From Chlorella sorokiniana (Eukaryota > Chlorophyta > Trebouxiophyceae > Chlorellales > Chlorellaceae), in contig CP084609.1 of the NCBI GenBank assembly GCA_025917655.1, positions 1,426,001 to 1,490,000 on the forward strand: a stretch of DNA of 64,000 nt, given 5' to 3'. Numbering within the stretch: position 1 is the first letter of the stretch; every line of letters begins with the position of its first letter. This document shows positions 33,604-44,757 of the stretch, piece after piece. The notes beneath the pieces are model-generated. The model was not told the DNA's origin. It saw only the letters and a list, made by a program, of their open reading frames with translations, and did not search any database. The translations under genes were made by a program, and so were the position numbers.

Positions 33604-34743
33604 ATGCAGGAGGAAGCCCAGCGCCATCAAGTTCCCTTGAAGCCTGGTGGGTGCTTTGTCAACACGCGTGCATCTTTACATTTCCACAAGCACCGTGCCA
33701 CGCTCTCGGCTGCAGGCTGCCCAAGCGACAAAACAAGTCCAGCCGTGGCGCATGCACCTGTGCAGCTGCCGCGCGCGCCACATTTTTGTTGCTGTGGACC
33801 ACGACGGGTGCGCTCCCGGCAGGTGCACTACTGCGCCAAGGTGAGCCAGTTTGGGGCATGCTGCTAAGTCTACAAGTGAGGGTTGCCCCTGCACCTGAAG
33901 TTGCTACAGTAGCATTAGCTGATTCCAGCAGCTGCTATGGCCTCCCTGCAGCTGCTGGTCAAGGGGGCTGGCGATCAGGTGACGCTGCTGCATGTGCAAC
34001 AAAAGGGGCACCCAGGCGGCAGCACCCGCGGCAGCAGCGCGCTTGGCCCTGAGACAGCTTGCTCAAACAGCCAGACGCAGCTGCTGCGCATGTCGGCTCC
34101 TGCTGCCCATGCCCTGCTCGGCGGGCAAGCCGGCGGGGGCAGCCAGCACGCCGTGCGGGGCTGACCAGGTTCAGTGCGCTCGGCTGGCTTGGTGGCCCCA
34201 ACAGCAGCAGCCCAAGTGAGAAGAGCGGCGGGAGGTCCACTGCACCTGAGGGAACCGCGCAGGACGGCTGCACTGAGCTATTGGAAAGCTGCCGGCAGCA
34301 GCTGCTAGCAGAGTGCAAGAGGTGAGCTAGGTGCTTGTGGTGGCGGGCTGTGCACCTTCGCCATACTTCGCCGGAGTAAGGACAAGCGCCCATGTCTGCT
34401 TCCAGGCTGACCCCGAACGCCTCCACAGCCAGCTGCTAGCCCACACAAGGAGCCCTGAGAAGGCGATTGTCGAGGCGGTTGCACAGGCGCGCTGCCGCAC
34501 CGGACCTGTCCCTGGCCGAGGCTTCAATGCTGACAGGGTGCCTCTCCGTCTCCCCAGACCATCCACCCCTGCTGCCGCACTCACGCCCTCTCCCCACTGC
34601 AGCCAGGCGGACACATACTCGTGCTGGGCACCCACCGCCATAGCAGGCTGTTGGGCATGATGCACGGCAGCAGTGACATGAGCCGCTACTGCTGCGAGCA
34701 CCTGCCCAGCACACGCGTGGTGGTGCTGAGGCCCGAGGACTGA
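33604..34743 (+). CDS. universal stress protein (USP) family
   Basis: Small nucleotide-binding fold found in bacteria, plants and algae, often stress-induced. Exon 1 (33604-33650) MQEEAQRHQVPLKPGG; exon 2 (about 33766-33807) has the first strand RHIFVAVDHD; exon 3 (from about 33928) LQLLVKGAGDQVTLLHVQQK, the typical 'd.v.llHV'; then CTELLESCRQQLLAECKR to a GTGAGC donor at 34321; RSPEKAIVEAVAQ; and the last exon GGHILVLGTHRHSRLLGMMH plus GSSDMSRYCCEHLPSTRVVV, ending LRPED. The last block is the USP ATP-loop region 'dllVlGtrg.s.l.g...GS.s.y....'; the second glycine of G-x2-G is histidine here, so ATP binding is not assured. The joint between exons 2 and 3 is approximate. Confidence 0.75.
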
Positions 34744-35122
34744 GACTGCCAACCGCCGTGCTTTGAAAGCGCCAGCAGTGGCTTGAGGCTGCGCTGACTT
34801 GCCACGCCAATGTATCTGTGTCAAAAGTGTTGAAATGAAGAGTACCCACAGCTGGCGCGCGCAAGACAGAAAGAAGGCTGTCCTGAAGCGAGGTCGGGCT
34901 CCACGGCGGCAGCTGGCGGGGGTGCCGCCGCCGACGAGGAAGCAGGCTGAAGCCGTGTGAAGGCAGATGCAGCCGGGGTGTTGGCGTATAATAGTGCTTT
35001 CTGGTGCGTGACGACGTTATTAGCCGCGACCTTCCTGACCCCAGACAAAGCAGGTTGCCTGCCGCTGCTTAAAAAGGGTGTCCAAGGTTTCAACTCTCTT
35101 CCCCCGCACCCGGCTCATCGAA
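34744..35122. other. intergenic spacer with TATA-like sites
   Basis: About 380 bases upstream of the small secreted protein gene. GTATAATA near 34986 and TTAAAAAG near 35070 (about 50 bases before the ATG) resemble TATA elements. No gene seen. Confidence 0.35.
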
Positions 35123-36646
35123 ATGAAGGCCTTCGTCCTTCTGGCGGCCCTGCTGCTGTTGGGCACCTGTGCCCATGCACGCCAGGCATTCACTGGTGAG
35201 TCTGTTGGGGGGCCGGCCTTGCGCAGCTGGGGGCACCTTGCGCGGCTGCTGTTGCTGCTGTTGCTGCCTGCTGGGAGCTGCAGTCCTCGCAGACTTGGGC
35301 AACAGAAGTTATGCAGGCAGTGGGGCGGAGGCACGATATGGGGCCCAACCCTTGCACACTATGCCCCATCTTCCTCCCTCCTATCTGCTCAATCTCCAGG
35401 ACGCGCCCTGCTCGACTGCTACACCGATGCCTTTGCCAAAGCGGAGGCCGAGTGCTTTGTGAAAGACCCCGCCTTCTGCAAGGCGATGGCCGACGCTCGC
35501 GCCAAGGCCTCTTGTGAGTGGCTTGGGGCACCCAGGCAGGGCTGTCCGAATGCTTTGCCAAGCTGCTGCCCTGCCTGCTGCTGGCCGGCGCGATGCTGGT
35601 GCTTCAGAGGGTCCTTCCTTGCTGATGGCTCCCCATCCATGCCTGGCCTGACGCTCCTTGACTCACCTGTGCCACAGGCTCAGGTGGTGGCGGCGGTGGT
35701 GGTGAGTCCTCCTGCCTGGCCTGCCTCCCACACCACCTGCGCACTCAATGCCACTCCAGTATGTTAGCCCCAGCAAACTCGACATCGCCCACTCCATCGT
35801 CCCCGGTGCAGGTGGCATGCACGTGCCGCCTGGGGGCGGCGGCACATCACACTGCGAAGCCAAGGCCAAGGCTGAGTCAAAGGCCAGCTGCGTGGGATCG
35901 GCCTCATTCTGCGAGGCCAAGGCTTCTGCTGACGCTAAGGCAAAGTGCAGCACCGGCGGGGGTGGCGCAAGTGAGCAAGGGAGGGGAGCCAGCTCTGCAG
36001 CTCTGCAGCAATGCAGCTGTGTGAGTGGGAGTGTCGGAGGAACCCCTGGATGTGCATGTGCTCCCACTGCCTGTCCTGCCGCCCCCCCGATAAGGCTGGC
36101 CCTTGCTTACTTTTGCTGCCATCCAATCTCCCCGGCGCAGGTGGCCACCCGTCAAACTGCGAAGCCAAGGCCAAGGCTGAGTCAAAGGCCAGCTGCGTGG
36201 GATCACCCTCTTTCTGCGAGGCCAAGGCTTCTGCTGACGCCAAGGCAAAGTGCAGCACCGGCGGGGGTGGCGCAAGTGAGCAAGGGAGGGGAGCCAGCTC
36301 TGCAGCTCTGCAGCAATGCAGCTGTGTGAGTGGGAGTGTCGGAGGAACCCCTGGATGTGCATGTGCTCCCACTGCCTGTCCCTGCCACCGCCCAGCAAAG
36401 GCTGACAGCTAACTAAACTGTCATCGAATTCCCTGGCGGCTCTTCAGGTTGCGTCAGCAAGGCCCAAGCCAGCGCCAAGGCCAAGTGCAAGGGCGACCCC
36501 TTCTGCGAGGCCAAGGCAGCCGCCTCTGCATCTGCCAGCTGTGAGTCGTGCCCGCTGCTCTGGCGCTGCATCACATTGTGACGTCATGTGTGATGGCGTG
36601 TGCATTGAGTTTGCTGGCCCGCCCCGCAGGCAAGACTGGCGGGTGA
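35123..36646 (+). CDS. small secreted protein of four-cysteine, Ala/Lys-rich modules
   Basis: Seven exons join in frame to 204 codons plus stop: 35123-35195, 35400-35513, 35678-35701, 35812-35970, 36141-36275, 36448-36540, 36630-36646. All junctions are phase 1. Signal peptide MKAFVLLAALLLLGTCAHA. Four modules follow, each C-x11-C-x(5-7)-C-x11-C and very rich in Ala, Lys, Glu and Ser, for example CEAKAKAESKASC then CEAKASADAKAKC, separated by glycine linkers (STGGGGAS). Modules 1 to 4 start in exons 2, 4, 5 and 6; the last cysteine of modules 1 and 4 is completed by the next exon. The pattern predicts disulphide-linked helical hairpins. Exons 4 and 5 with adjoining intron are a recent duplication. 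I know no named family; an extracellular structural or defence peptide is a guess. Confidence 0.8.
35853..36075 (+). repeat. tandem exon-intron duplication, unit 1
   Basis: About 223 bases, from TGCGAAGCCAAGGCCAAGGC in exon 4 into the following intron, repeated almost exactly 305 bases downstream. The few differences I can see are in the exon part (for example GGATCGGCCTCATT against GGATCACCCTCTTT). Confidence 0.95.
36158..36380 (+). repeat. tandem exon-intron duplication, unit 2
   Basis: Second unit of the duplication at 35853-36075, covering most of exon 5 and its intron. The intron parts, including CAGCTGTGTGAGTGGGAGTG, are identical as far as I can align them, so the event is recent or maintained by conversion. 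Confidence 0.95.
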
Positions 36647-36825
36647 CGGACCTGGCGCAGCCCCTCTGCGATTGTTGTGGTCGCTGCGATACCCTGCCTA
36701 TCTGTCTTTGCTCCCACGATCTGTTCATATGCCCCTGAAGCACAGCAAGAAGACGAGCACATGATGTGCCTGCATGCGGCTTGACCCATCGTGCTCATTG
36801 CATGTTTGCTTGTGCGTAAGCTACT

Positions 36826-39800
36826 TCATCCTGCCATTGATGCCTGTCTGTCTACTGCGTGTAACAGATACAGTTCAATGTATAAATAAACTAACATAAT
36901 GAGTGACTGGCACACTATAGCACATGCGCGCCTTTCAAATCCAGCTGCTGGGTAGCTCTCACGCTGCTCGCAAGAGAGCGACATCCTCCCCGCGTCATCG
37001 CTTTCATCTGCCTCTGAAAAGCGCGCAAGCCCAGCCTGGAACTGCTGCCCCTGGTCTCTGGTTGGTGCGGCGGGTGGGCCAACAGCATGCAGGAGAGCCA
37101 GCGCCGCCAGCCACCCGACCGCCAGGGCCAGCGCCGCAGTTCGAAAGAGAGCTGCAGCGCCGTGGGTTCCATACAGCAGCCCGCCTGCAAGGCCGCCCAG
37201 GCCAGCCCCTGAAAGCGGGAGGGACATGCCATTGGACACATATTGGTCCAGGCGTTCAGCCGCCATCCCGCTCCTGCCCTGCCGCAGCCCCGCCCGCCCC
37301 ACTCCCCTCACCGATGCCGGTGTAGAGCCCCTGGAACAGGCTCTGCACCGTGCTGCGCAGGTGCGGCGGCGAGATGCGCTTCACATGCACTGTGCCTGCG
37401 CTCCAGGCCAGCGCAAAGGTGGCCCCCTGCAGCAGCTCCACGGGCAGCAGCAGCCAGGGGGTGGGCAGCAGCGGCAGCGCGAGGTAGGCCAGCAGGCGCG
37501 CCACGTAGGCGCCCATGGCCACGTGCAGCGCACGGGACGCGCCCAGCGTGCGCAGCAGCGAGCCGCTCCAGTAGAACACTGGCACCTCAGCCGCGCAGTT
37601 CACCTGTGTGTGTGTGTGTGTGTGTGGTGTGGTGTGGGGGGCGGGCGGGGCGGGGCGCAGGCGAGGTTAGCGGGGGAGTGCACCGGGCGTGACCGCACCA
37701 GGCTAGCAGCGCGACAGCTTTGCAGCGCAGCACGAGAGCGGGCAGGGCAGGGGCGCGGGTGAGCACTGCAACAGCGCACGGAGAGGCAGAGGCCCATGAG
37801 GGTGGCGGGGGCCTCCAGCTCGTCCAGGTAGAGGAAGAGGTAGCCGATGGCGCCGTTGCCGACGCCCATGAGGAGGGCCTGGGGGTGTAGGGTGGGGGGG
37901 TGGGGGGGGCGATGAGACAATGCATGGCTGGGGGTTGTATGCTTTGTTGTTGGGGGCGGGAGTTTGGTGTTTGGGTGGGTGGGTGTGGCGCGAGAGGAGG
38001 GACCTGGCACAGAGGTTTGCCGAGCGGTCGCTGGGCAAGGGAAGGGGCACGCAGTGGGGGGAGCTGAGGGGCACTCCCCCCAGCGGCGGCGGCCAGCTCA
38101 GGGCCTGGCCCCCGGGGCCACCAACCCACCAGGAAGAAGAAGACCAGGACGTGCACATCGCGCAGCAGGCCCAGCAGGCCCTCCCACACGCCGCCGGCTT
38201 GCGGTGGGCTGACGCCAGCAGTGGGAAGGGCAAGCTTCTGCTTCAGGCTGTCGCTGTCGAGCACAACCTCAAGGGGGCGTGCGCTGCTGCTGCTGTGCCA
38301 GCCGCCCAGCGGCGCGACAGGCGCGTTGGAGGCAGGAAGCAGGGGTCGGTGGGCGGGACTGAGCAGGGGGCCCGGGGCTGGGGCTGGGGCTGGGGCTGCC
38401 CAGCAAGGGGTGTGCACGGCAGGTGGGGGAGGGCGGCCGGCGCGGCAGTCGGCCACAAGGTGGAACACGGGGGGCTGGCAGGAGATGCAGGGATTGCGCG
38501 GCTTGCTTCCGGCTGGCTGATTGGGCTGCGGTCGGCGGCGGGGGCCAGCCCCGCCCGATGCTCCAGGATGCGTTGGGGGCTACCAGCGGCGCCGCCTTCC
38601 CCGCCTCTGCCAGGCCGTCGCCGCCAATCCTCACCTCCAGCACGCCGCCGCTGCTGCCCTCCCCCTGCACTGCCAGCTTGTCTGAGGGCCTGCCGCTGGG
38701 CGCGCTGAGGCCGCCGCTGTCAGGGCTGCCCTGGACCCCCGCAGAACCCTGGGCCGCTGCTGCGCCGCCCTGCGGGCCGGGGCTGGCGGCCAGCACCTCC
38801 ATGGGCAGCAGGCAGGCGGGCAGGAGGCAGAGGCCCACGAGGAGGGCGAAGCAGAGGAAGGCGGCCTGCAGCCCGTACGCAGCCACCACCCAGCCGGCCA
38901 GCGGGGCGGTGAGGCCCCAGCCCACCGACGCAAACATGCGGATCCGGCCATAACCGCCATCCTGTGGGAGAGTGAGGCCAAAGGTGGTGTGCATCGGTGG
39001 ATGGATGTGGAGTGGTGGGGTTCAGGTGGGGGGGGATGCTGCGGACCATGCCAAAGCTGAGTGCAGGTGTCATAAACATTGAGATGAACATGGGCTTGGA
39101 GGGAGCCAGCGGGCACGCATGCTCCCCCTCGGCATGCACCCGAGTGGACCACGCCTCGATCTCGGCCCCCACCCACATCTGTGGCGGAGGCCATCACGGC
39201 GGCATCGACGAGAGCGCCCAGCGGGCTGGCCGCCGCCTCGGTGAGCAGCGCCAGCGCCAGCTGGGTGGAGAAGGCCGCAGAGAGGGCCATCGAGGAGCGG
39301 CCCAGGTAGGCCACAAGGTATGCAGCCAGCAGGACGGCCATGTGGCAGCGGGTGGAGTCGGCCAAGGATACGACAGCCGAGCCTGCGCCACGGGGGAGGC
39401 AGGGATTGGGCTTGCAGTGCTTCACTATTTTCGATACATGCTAGACTCTCGTCACTTCCACGAGCTGCCCAGGAGGTGGTGGGCAGAACACAGCAGAGGG
39501 GCGGCAGGCAGGAGACCGGCCTGCAGGCGCTGCCACCCAGGGCTTGAGGGCGCATAGCACGCCGATGAGCTGCTCATCAAAGCAGCAGTGCTGGCGGTAG
39601 AATAGATTGACAAAGGGCAACAGGAAGACAGTGCCGGCACTGAACAGGAAGAAGTAGACTGCAGACAGGGAAGGGCCAGGAAGAGCGGGGGGGCTCAGCG
39701 AGCGGGCGGCATCAGGTGGCAGGTGGAGTGCGGGGAGGAGCCGAGAGTGCCTTGGCAGCACGGGGGCCACGTTCCCCACACGTTTGGGTATCAAATCTGT

Positions 39801-39839
39801 TCTCCGCGGGCCCAGCTCGAGCAGCGCCCGCGCCCGCAT
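36826..39839 (-). CDS. MFSD6-like major facilitator transporter
   Basis: A 12-helix membrane transporter related to MFSD6 and the MFS_1_like group; substrate unknown. Start 39839 (MRARALLELGPRRTD), then exon VYFFLFSAGTVFLLPFVNLF with LIGVLCALKPWVAAPAG, the family's first two helices. Next exons: GSAVVSLADSTRCHMAVLLA; YGRIRMFASVGWGLTAPLAG; a serine/glycine-rich central loop; LLRDVHVLVFFFLV; LLMGVGNGAIGYLFLYLDEL; then VNCAAEVPVFYWSGSLLRTL and WLLLPVELLQGATFALAWSA with SPPHLRSTVQSLFQGLYTGI, the most typical block. The last exon AGLGGLAGGLLYGTHGAAAL runs to the stop at 36826. The acceptor before VNCAAE is preceded by a (CA)n run (37605-37626). The 3' end faces the gene at 35123-36646, and the transcripts probably overlap. 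Confidence 0.8.
36860..36864 (+). terminator. TGTAA polyadenylation signal
   Basis: TGTAA 214 bases after the stop of the small cysteine-module protein. It lies inside the last exon of the opposing MFSD6-like gene, so the two 3' ends overlap. Confidence 0.5.
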
Positions 39840-40238
39840 GTCAAAGCTGTCGATGCCCCTTCCGTCCCGCAAAGGTAAAGCGGGGTTGCTGCCGCTTTTA
39901 GCGCGGAAACACTACTTTTATGAAGGTTAATGGGCGAAAATGTGCGTTCTTCAGTCCGTCCGCCCAGGAGGTAGATGCCCAGCGGGCGAAGCGGCGGCGG
40001 CGGTGCCAACTCCCTAATGGCAGGCCCCTGGCTCCTGCACAAGGAACCCCTTCACTCTCAGCATGCTACCGCAATTACAGCTGGGTGGTCACATGCCACT
40101 GGTGCAGCACGGTCCCATGACGGCCCCGCTGTCGCGTCGGCAAGCACTGCACTAGGCCGCCGCGCGCCGCGCTGCTGCCCCCGGCTGCTCCCGCGCCGCT
40201 ACAAGGAACGCCCGGGCGCGCTGCCGGGCAGGCGGGGC
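39840..40238. other. spacer between MFSD6-like gene and eL33
   Basis: About 400 bases holding the promoter of the transporter gene and the 3' UTR of eL33, with TTACA at 40075-40079 as the latter's likely polyadenylation signal. No gene seen. Confidence 0.45.
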
Positions 40239-41684
40239 TCACACCCGGGAGGGGTACAGCATGACGCGGACCTTGCTGCCGATGGCCGCGGGGGCAGGTT
40301 CTTCTGGAACTTGGCGCGGACGGCGCCGGTGCTTCCGTGGGCACGGTTCACCTGCGCGCCGGGACCAGGGTGCTTGCCCAGGTGAGGCGCTGCTGCACCA
40401 TCAACAGCTGCGCACGCAAGAGAGACATCAGCTCGGCAGCGCGACGACCACGCCCTGGCTGGCAGTCTGTTGCAGTGAGAGGCATCGGCTCCATGCCGCT
40501 GGCCCCCACACAGCAAGCTGCCGCCTGTGCGCTGCTTGAACTCAGAGGCCATAAGCTGTCAGCTGCCAGGACGTGCGCTAGGGTCTGGGGCGGCTGCCTG
40601 GCTGAATCGGCTCGCCAGCATCACAGCAGAGCCCCCTGTGCAAGACGTTCGCAGCGCAAAGCCATCGTTGCAGCAGCTCACCTTGCCCCAGATCACGCGG
40701 TACTTGCTGCCCTTCTTCTCCGTCTTGGCCTTGTACACGTAGGCAATGCTGCAGAAGGGAAGGAAGGGAGGTTGGGGTGCAGCGCAACAGGTGAGCAGGC
40801 GCTGCAGAATGGCCACCCGCTCCGATGGAGCCGACGACCTCGGGCTGCCCAGACCGCCGAGCGAGCAGCTGGGGGGCTTCTGTGCATAGGTAGCTGCTCT
40901 GCTGCCGAGCTGCAGCCAACATGGTGCACAGACCCAAGCCATGCGCAATTAGCGGCTGACGAGGCCGGCCCTTCTCAGGATTGCTGCTGTGCCGCGTGAG
41001 CTGCTGCTGCCTGCCGCGCAGCTGCGCCGCTCACATCATCACATCGAATCGAGCTGCGTGTTTTTATTCTGCCCTGCAACAGGCTGCTGATGCCTTGGCC
41101 TGCCCCGCCTGCCCAGGCCAGCAGTTCACGCACCGCTTGCCCAGGTAGAACTCGGTCTCCTCCTTGCTGTTCACGCCGTCAATGCGGATCAGCGAGGTGT
41201 GGTTGTACTGGTTGGCCTTGCTCCTGCGGCAGCACACCAAGACAAGTCACAAACCAGCAGCACAATACAGCACGAGCGGGCGGCATTTGGGTGCCGTCCA
41301 CACAGCTAGGGTTGCCTAGTGGGAGGCTGTCCCAGCCAAACTGATGCTTCATGGATTGCTGATTGCTGCGCAGGCTGTATCGTAAAGGCTCGCAGCTTCT
41401 GAGGCTGCACACTGCTGAGCGCCCAAGCAGGAGGTGCGCTCACGGCCTTTGCCGCCGCCGCTGTCAGGGGCGGCATAGCCGTGCACTGGCTGGCGCTCAG
41501 CATCGATGTGTGCACGCAGCGTCAAGTACAGAGCTAGTTGATGCTGCGCTGCGCCCTGGCTGCCGCTCGCTTGGCTGCATGCTGCCTGCATGAAGGGCTG
41601 GCTGGTCCACTGTGGCCTTCAGGCGCACCTCTTGTAGCCCAGGAACTGGCCCGTCACGTAGAGCCGGACCTTCTCGCCGCCCAT
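40239..41684 (-). CDS. RPL35A: 60S ribosomal protein L35a (eL33)
   Basis: Cytosolic large-subunit ribosomal protein. Four exons: 41684-41629 (MGGEKVRLYVTGQFLGYK), 41223-41134 (SKANQYNHTSLIRIDGVNSK, EETEFYLGKR), 40748-40682 (IAYVYKAKTEKKGSKYRVIW) and 40351-40239 (VNRAHGSTGAVRAKFQKNLP). These follow human RPL35A closely. The end of the last exon reads AAIGSKVRVMLYPSRV-stop only if one C is added to the five-C run (plus strand G run 40290-40294); with it the protein is 108 residues, near the usual 110. In a gene this conserved the missing base is best explained as a consensus error. Splice phases agree at all three joints. Confidence 0.95.
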
Positions 41685-42165
41685 CGCTGCTGTTCCTCTA
41701 GAGCACCAGGGAAGAGTTGCTCCGCGAGCAACCTGGTCGGCGTTTGCTCTTGTGCGGAAGAGCAAAAGAGGCAGGCGGAGGCGGTGCTTGCAGACTTCAG
41801 GGCGCTTGGGCAGCCTCGCCTGCCCTGCCGTGCTGCGGTGACCCAGGCAAGACTCGTCCATTCCGGCCGCTCAATGGCCATTATTCATCGGTTCCCCGTG
41901 CTCAAAACCGTGTGCAAGCATCATGAATGGCATTGAAGCTCATGAATTGCCCGGCCTCCGCACATGGATGAGAGCCGCGCGGCAGGGCTGCAGGTGCAAA
42001 GTTCAAGCACATGGATCGTCCCTGAAGGGCAAATTGCGATCCATACAATCCGCCATGGAAGCCAGCAGCAGCAAAACTCGTGCCCTTGAGCAGCAGCGGC
42101 CAGGTGCCACGTGCCCTTCCCTGACCTCGACCTTCATGTTGGATCTGGCAGCCTCTCGCAGCACC
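41685..42165. other. spacer between eL33 and RPB5
   Basis: About 480 bases upstream of eL33 and downstream of RPB5. Short ORFs only; nothing recognised. Confidence 0.45.
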
Positions 42166-43923
42166 TCAGACACAGAGGCGGTAGGTGACCTGCAGGCAAC
42201 GCAGCCCCGAGCCAGGTCAGGTGGCAGCAACCCAGCGCCCCCTCGCTTGCTGGGCCGACGAGCAACGTGCTTGCCTCAGTTTTTGGGCCCGCCTGGGGCT
42301 CCCCCCCCGCCAAACACACACGCACGCTCGCCCTGCTCACATATCGCCCAGCAGTCTCCGAGCCGCGCACGACGCGCACCACCTGGCCGCGTGTCTGGCC
42401 AAAGTATCTGGCCACCGGGTCTGCGGCCGAGATTCGCGGCAGCTGCGTGTCCTTGATCTGCGTGCGCTTGCGTGGACGTGCGCATGTGCATGCGTCACGG
42501 CATGCATGGAGGTGGGCGGCGCTGTCGTAGAGTTGCTGGCAGGGTTGAGTCAGGCAGCACTGCTGAAGCTTCACGGGGCACATGCACGCCCAGGCTGCAT
42601 GTGCAGAGGGGAAGCCGTGCTCACCAGGTTCCCGGCTCACCACCCGTCCCACCCCCACCACCCCCACCCCCGCACACCTTGTACCGCACCAGCAGCGTCT
42701 GCTTCTCCTGCGCCGTGAGCACCGAGTGCGCCGGTACCATGCTGTGCGTCGTGATGTTCACGCGCAGCTCCGCCTCGCAAAACACCTCCAGCCGGAGCCG
42801 CGGCCCCATCTCGCCGATGCACTGCTTCGCAAACGGAGTCACGCTGTCCTGCTGGGTCGCAGGGGGCGGTGGGGGTGAGGCAGGTGGGGCGGGGCGGGGA
42901 GCTTGGTCCCCTTGCCTCGTGTCAAGAAGGGGAGGGGCAGTCAGGGTGCTGGCAGGCATGCAGAGGAGTGCAGGGCTATGGTTAGGCGGCATCGATGCAG
43001 CCAGGCAGGCGCCCACAGGCAGGCAAGCACGTGGCCAGGCCGAGCTGAGCGGCCCTCCTCCTACCAGCCACCCCGCTGGGCCCCACCTGCACCACCAGTA
43101 TAGCGTGGCGGATGCCCTCGTCCCGCATGCGCTGCGCCACCGCCTTGACCGGCTTCACGCCCACCTGCGGGCAGCCGGGAGCGCCCGCGGCAGCCAGGAA
43201 ACGCGGCTGGGGACAGGGCATGTTGCAGAGGTGGGAGGTGCTGAGGTGGCGCCGCGACAGCGAGCGTGCGGCGAGGCAGGCCCGCCCCGGGGTTCCGGTG
43301 AGGGGGCCCTTGCCCTCCTGCTTGCGGCGGGACCCACCCGGGGCTCATCAAACCACGTGACCAGCACCTGCCTGGTGGGGTCCTCCTGCTGGCAGGCTCA
43401 GCATGTGCGCAGCGTGAGCGCCTGCTCCATGAGCAGCCCCCGCAGCCCCCAAATGGACAGCAGGCCCGCACCATCCTCCCGCCCGCGCCCACGGCAACCA
43501 CATACCGCGTCCGCTCCCGCGCAGCGCGTCTTGCCTCGCTTGGCACCGCTGGGGGCACCCACCCCGGCCGCACCTGCATCTCGGCGACGATGACCAGCGA
43601 GCTGCGCGGCACGGCCGTCGGGTCAGGCTCCAGTCCAAAGCGCCTCAGGAAGTCGTCCCTGGACAGCTCTATGTCATTCTGCAGGGCAGCGGCCCCACAC
43701 GAGTGCCGCCAGCCGCCTTTGCCCAAGGCAGCGCAGCGCTGGGACGGCTGCATGGCGGGGGCCCCAGCTGACGGTGCTGGTGGGCGCCATGGCCGCCGGC
43801 TGCGCGGGCAGCTGCAGTGGTGTGATGCACAGCCCCACCCACCTTGTCAACAAGGTACCCGCGGTCCCGCAGCATCTCCAGGCAGGTGCGCCGCCCGCGC
43901 CACAGGCTCTCCACCTCGTCCAT
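42166..43923 (-). CDS. RPB5: RNA polymerase I/II/III shared subunit RPABC1 (RPB5)
   Basis: Shared subunit of all three nuclear RNA polymerases. Seven exons, 43923-43843, 43678-43574, 43385-43338, 43164-43087, 42848-42678, 42457-42341 and 42189-42166, each a whole number of codons, give 207 residues, close to the human 210. Start [20 protein letters not shown]; then [57 protein letters not shown]; and the highly conserved C-terminal assembly domain [20 protein letters not shown] with [20 protein letters not shown], ending RLCV. All introns are phase 0 with GTG donors. No frame problems. Confidence 0.97.
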
Positions 43924-44196
43924 GGCGGCTGGCAGAGCTGCGGCGACGGCGCCAAGAGGCAGGGAGCAGGCAGGGGGAGGGCGTCAAGGCATTGGGTGCC
44001 TGGAGACGCTCCAGGAGGGGTTGCCCTTCAACAGGAGCGCAGGATGTGGGTGGGGGCATGGGCTCCTGCACCCTCGGAATGCTTGCAGCTGGGCGGTGGT
44101 GGCAGCCGGGGAGGGCAGCAGTCACTGCACTCCAACGTGACTGGGCGGCGACCCCTGCAATGCTGTCCAAGGCTCGAGCAGCAACAACACCCCTTA

Positions 44197-44703
44197 ATGG
44201 CGTCCTGGTTTGTTGCTGGGGTCGGAGCAGGCGGGCTTTGCTACGCTCTGTGGCAGCCGCACAGCCCCACGCGGCTCAGGCACACCAACCCGGAATGCCG
44301 CTTGTTGGAGCACACCACACCCGGGTCCTTCTTTGAGCCCTCCCAGACTGCCTCAATGTTGGCAAGCAGGCCCCTCGCCTCCAACCCTTTTCCTCACCCA
44401 AGGATGATGAAAGCGCCTGATAATAACACTTATCAGCCAGGCAGAGGCTGGGGAGTGCTGAGGCCAACCTTGCAACCAGGCGCCTGGGATTGTTGGCCGC
44501 GCTGGCGTACCGCACCCCCTCCCCTTTTCATGCCCCACGCACGGGTGACTGGGTGGGCACCGCAGGTTGCACAACATGGCAACAGCAACACAGCGTACGC
44601 CAATCACAAGCAGGAGGGAAGTCGCCACAGGCAGCGCGCTAAGCAGGCGCAAGCAACACCTTCGACAGCGCTGTTAGAAACAGGAGGAAAGTGTTCGGGC
44701 TAG
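44197..44703 (+). CDS. hypothetical short protein (doubtful)
   Basis: A single-exon ORF of 168 codons between RPB5 and the inositol kinase gene. It starts MASWFVAGVGAGGLCYALWQ, which could be a single membrane segment, and is then polar and proline-rich (GSFFEPSQTASMLASRPL). No family recognised and no splice evidence. It may instead be promoter and UTR sequence of its neighbours. Confidence 0.25.
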   Translation: MASWFVAGVGAGGLCYALWQPHSPTRLRHTNPECRLLEHTTPGSFFEPSQTASMLASRPLASNPFPHPRMMKAPDNNTYQPGRGWGVLRPTLQPGAWDCWPRWRTAPPPLFMPHARVTGWAPQVAQHGNSNTAYANHKQEGSRHRQRAKQAQATPSTALLETGGKCSG

Positions 44704-44757
44704 CGCCGCAACCCGCTTGAAACCCTGGCCGGGAGTGCCATGCGGCGCGGCCATGCG

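Noticed and set aside
37605-37626. (TG)11 run as an independent feature
   Set aside because: It is simply the (CA)n pyrimidine-side tract before an acceptor in the MFSD6-like gene and is noted there.
40239-41684. eL33 considered as a processed or decayed pseudogene
   Set aside because: It has three well-placed introns and a single-base problem at a homopolymer; everything else is intact.
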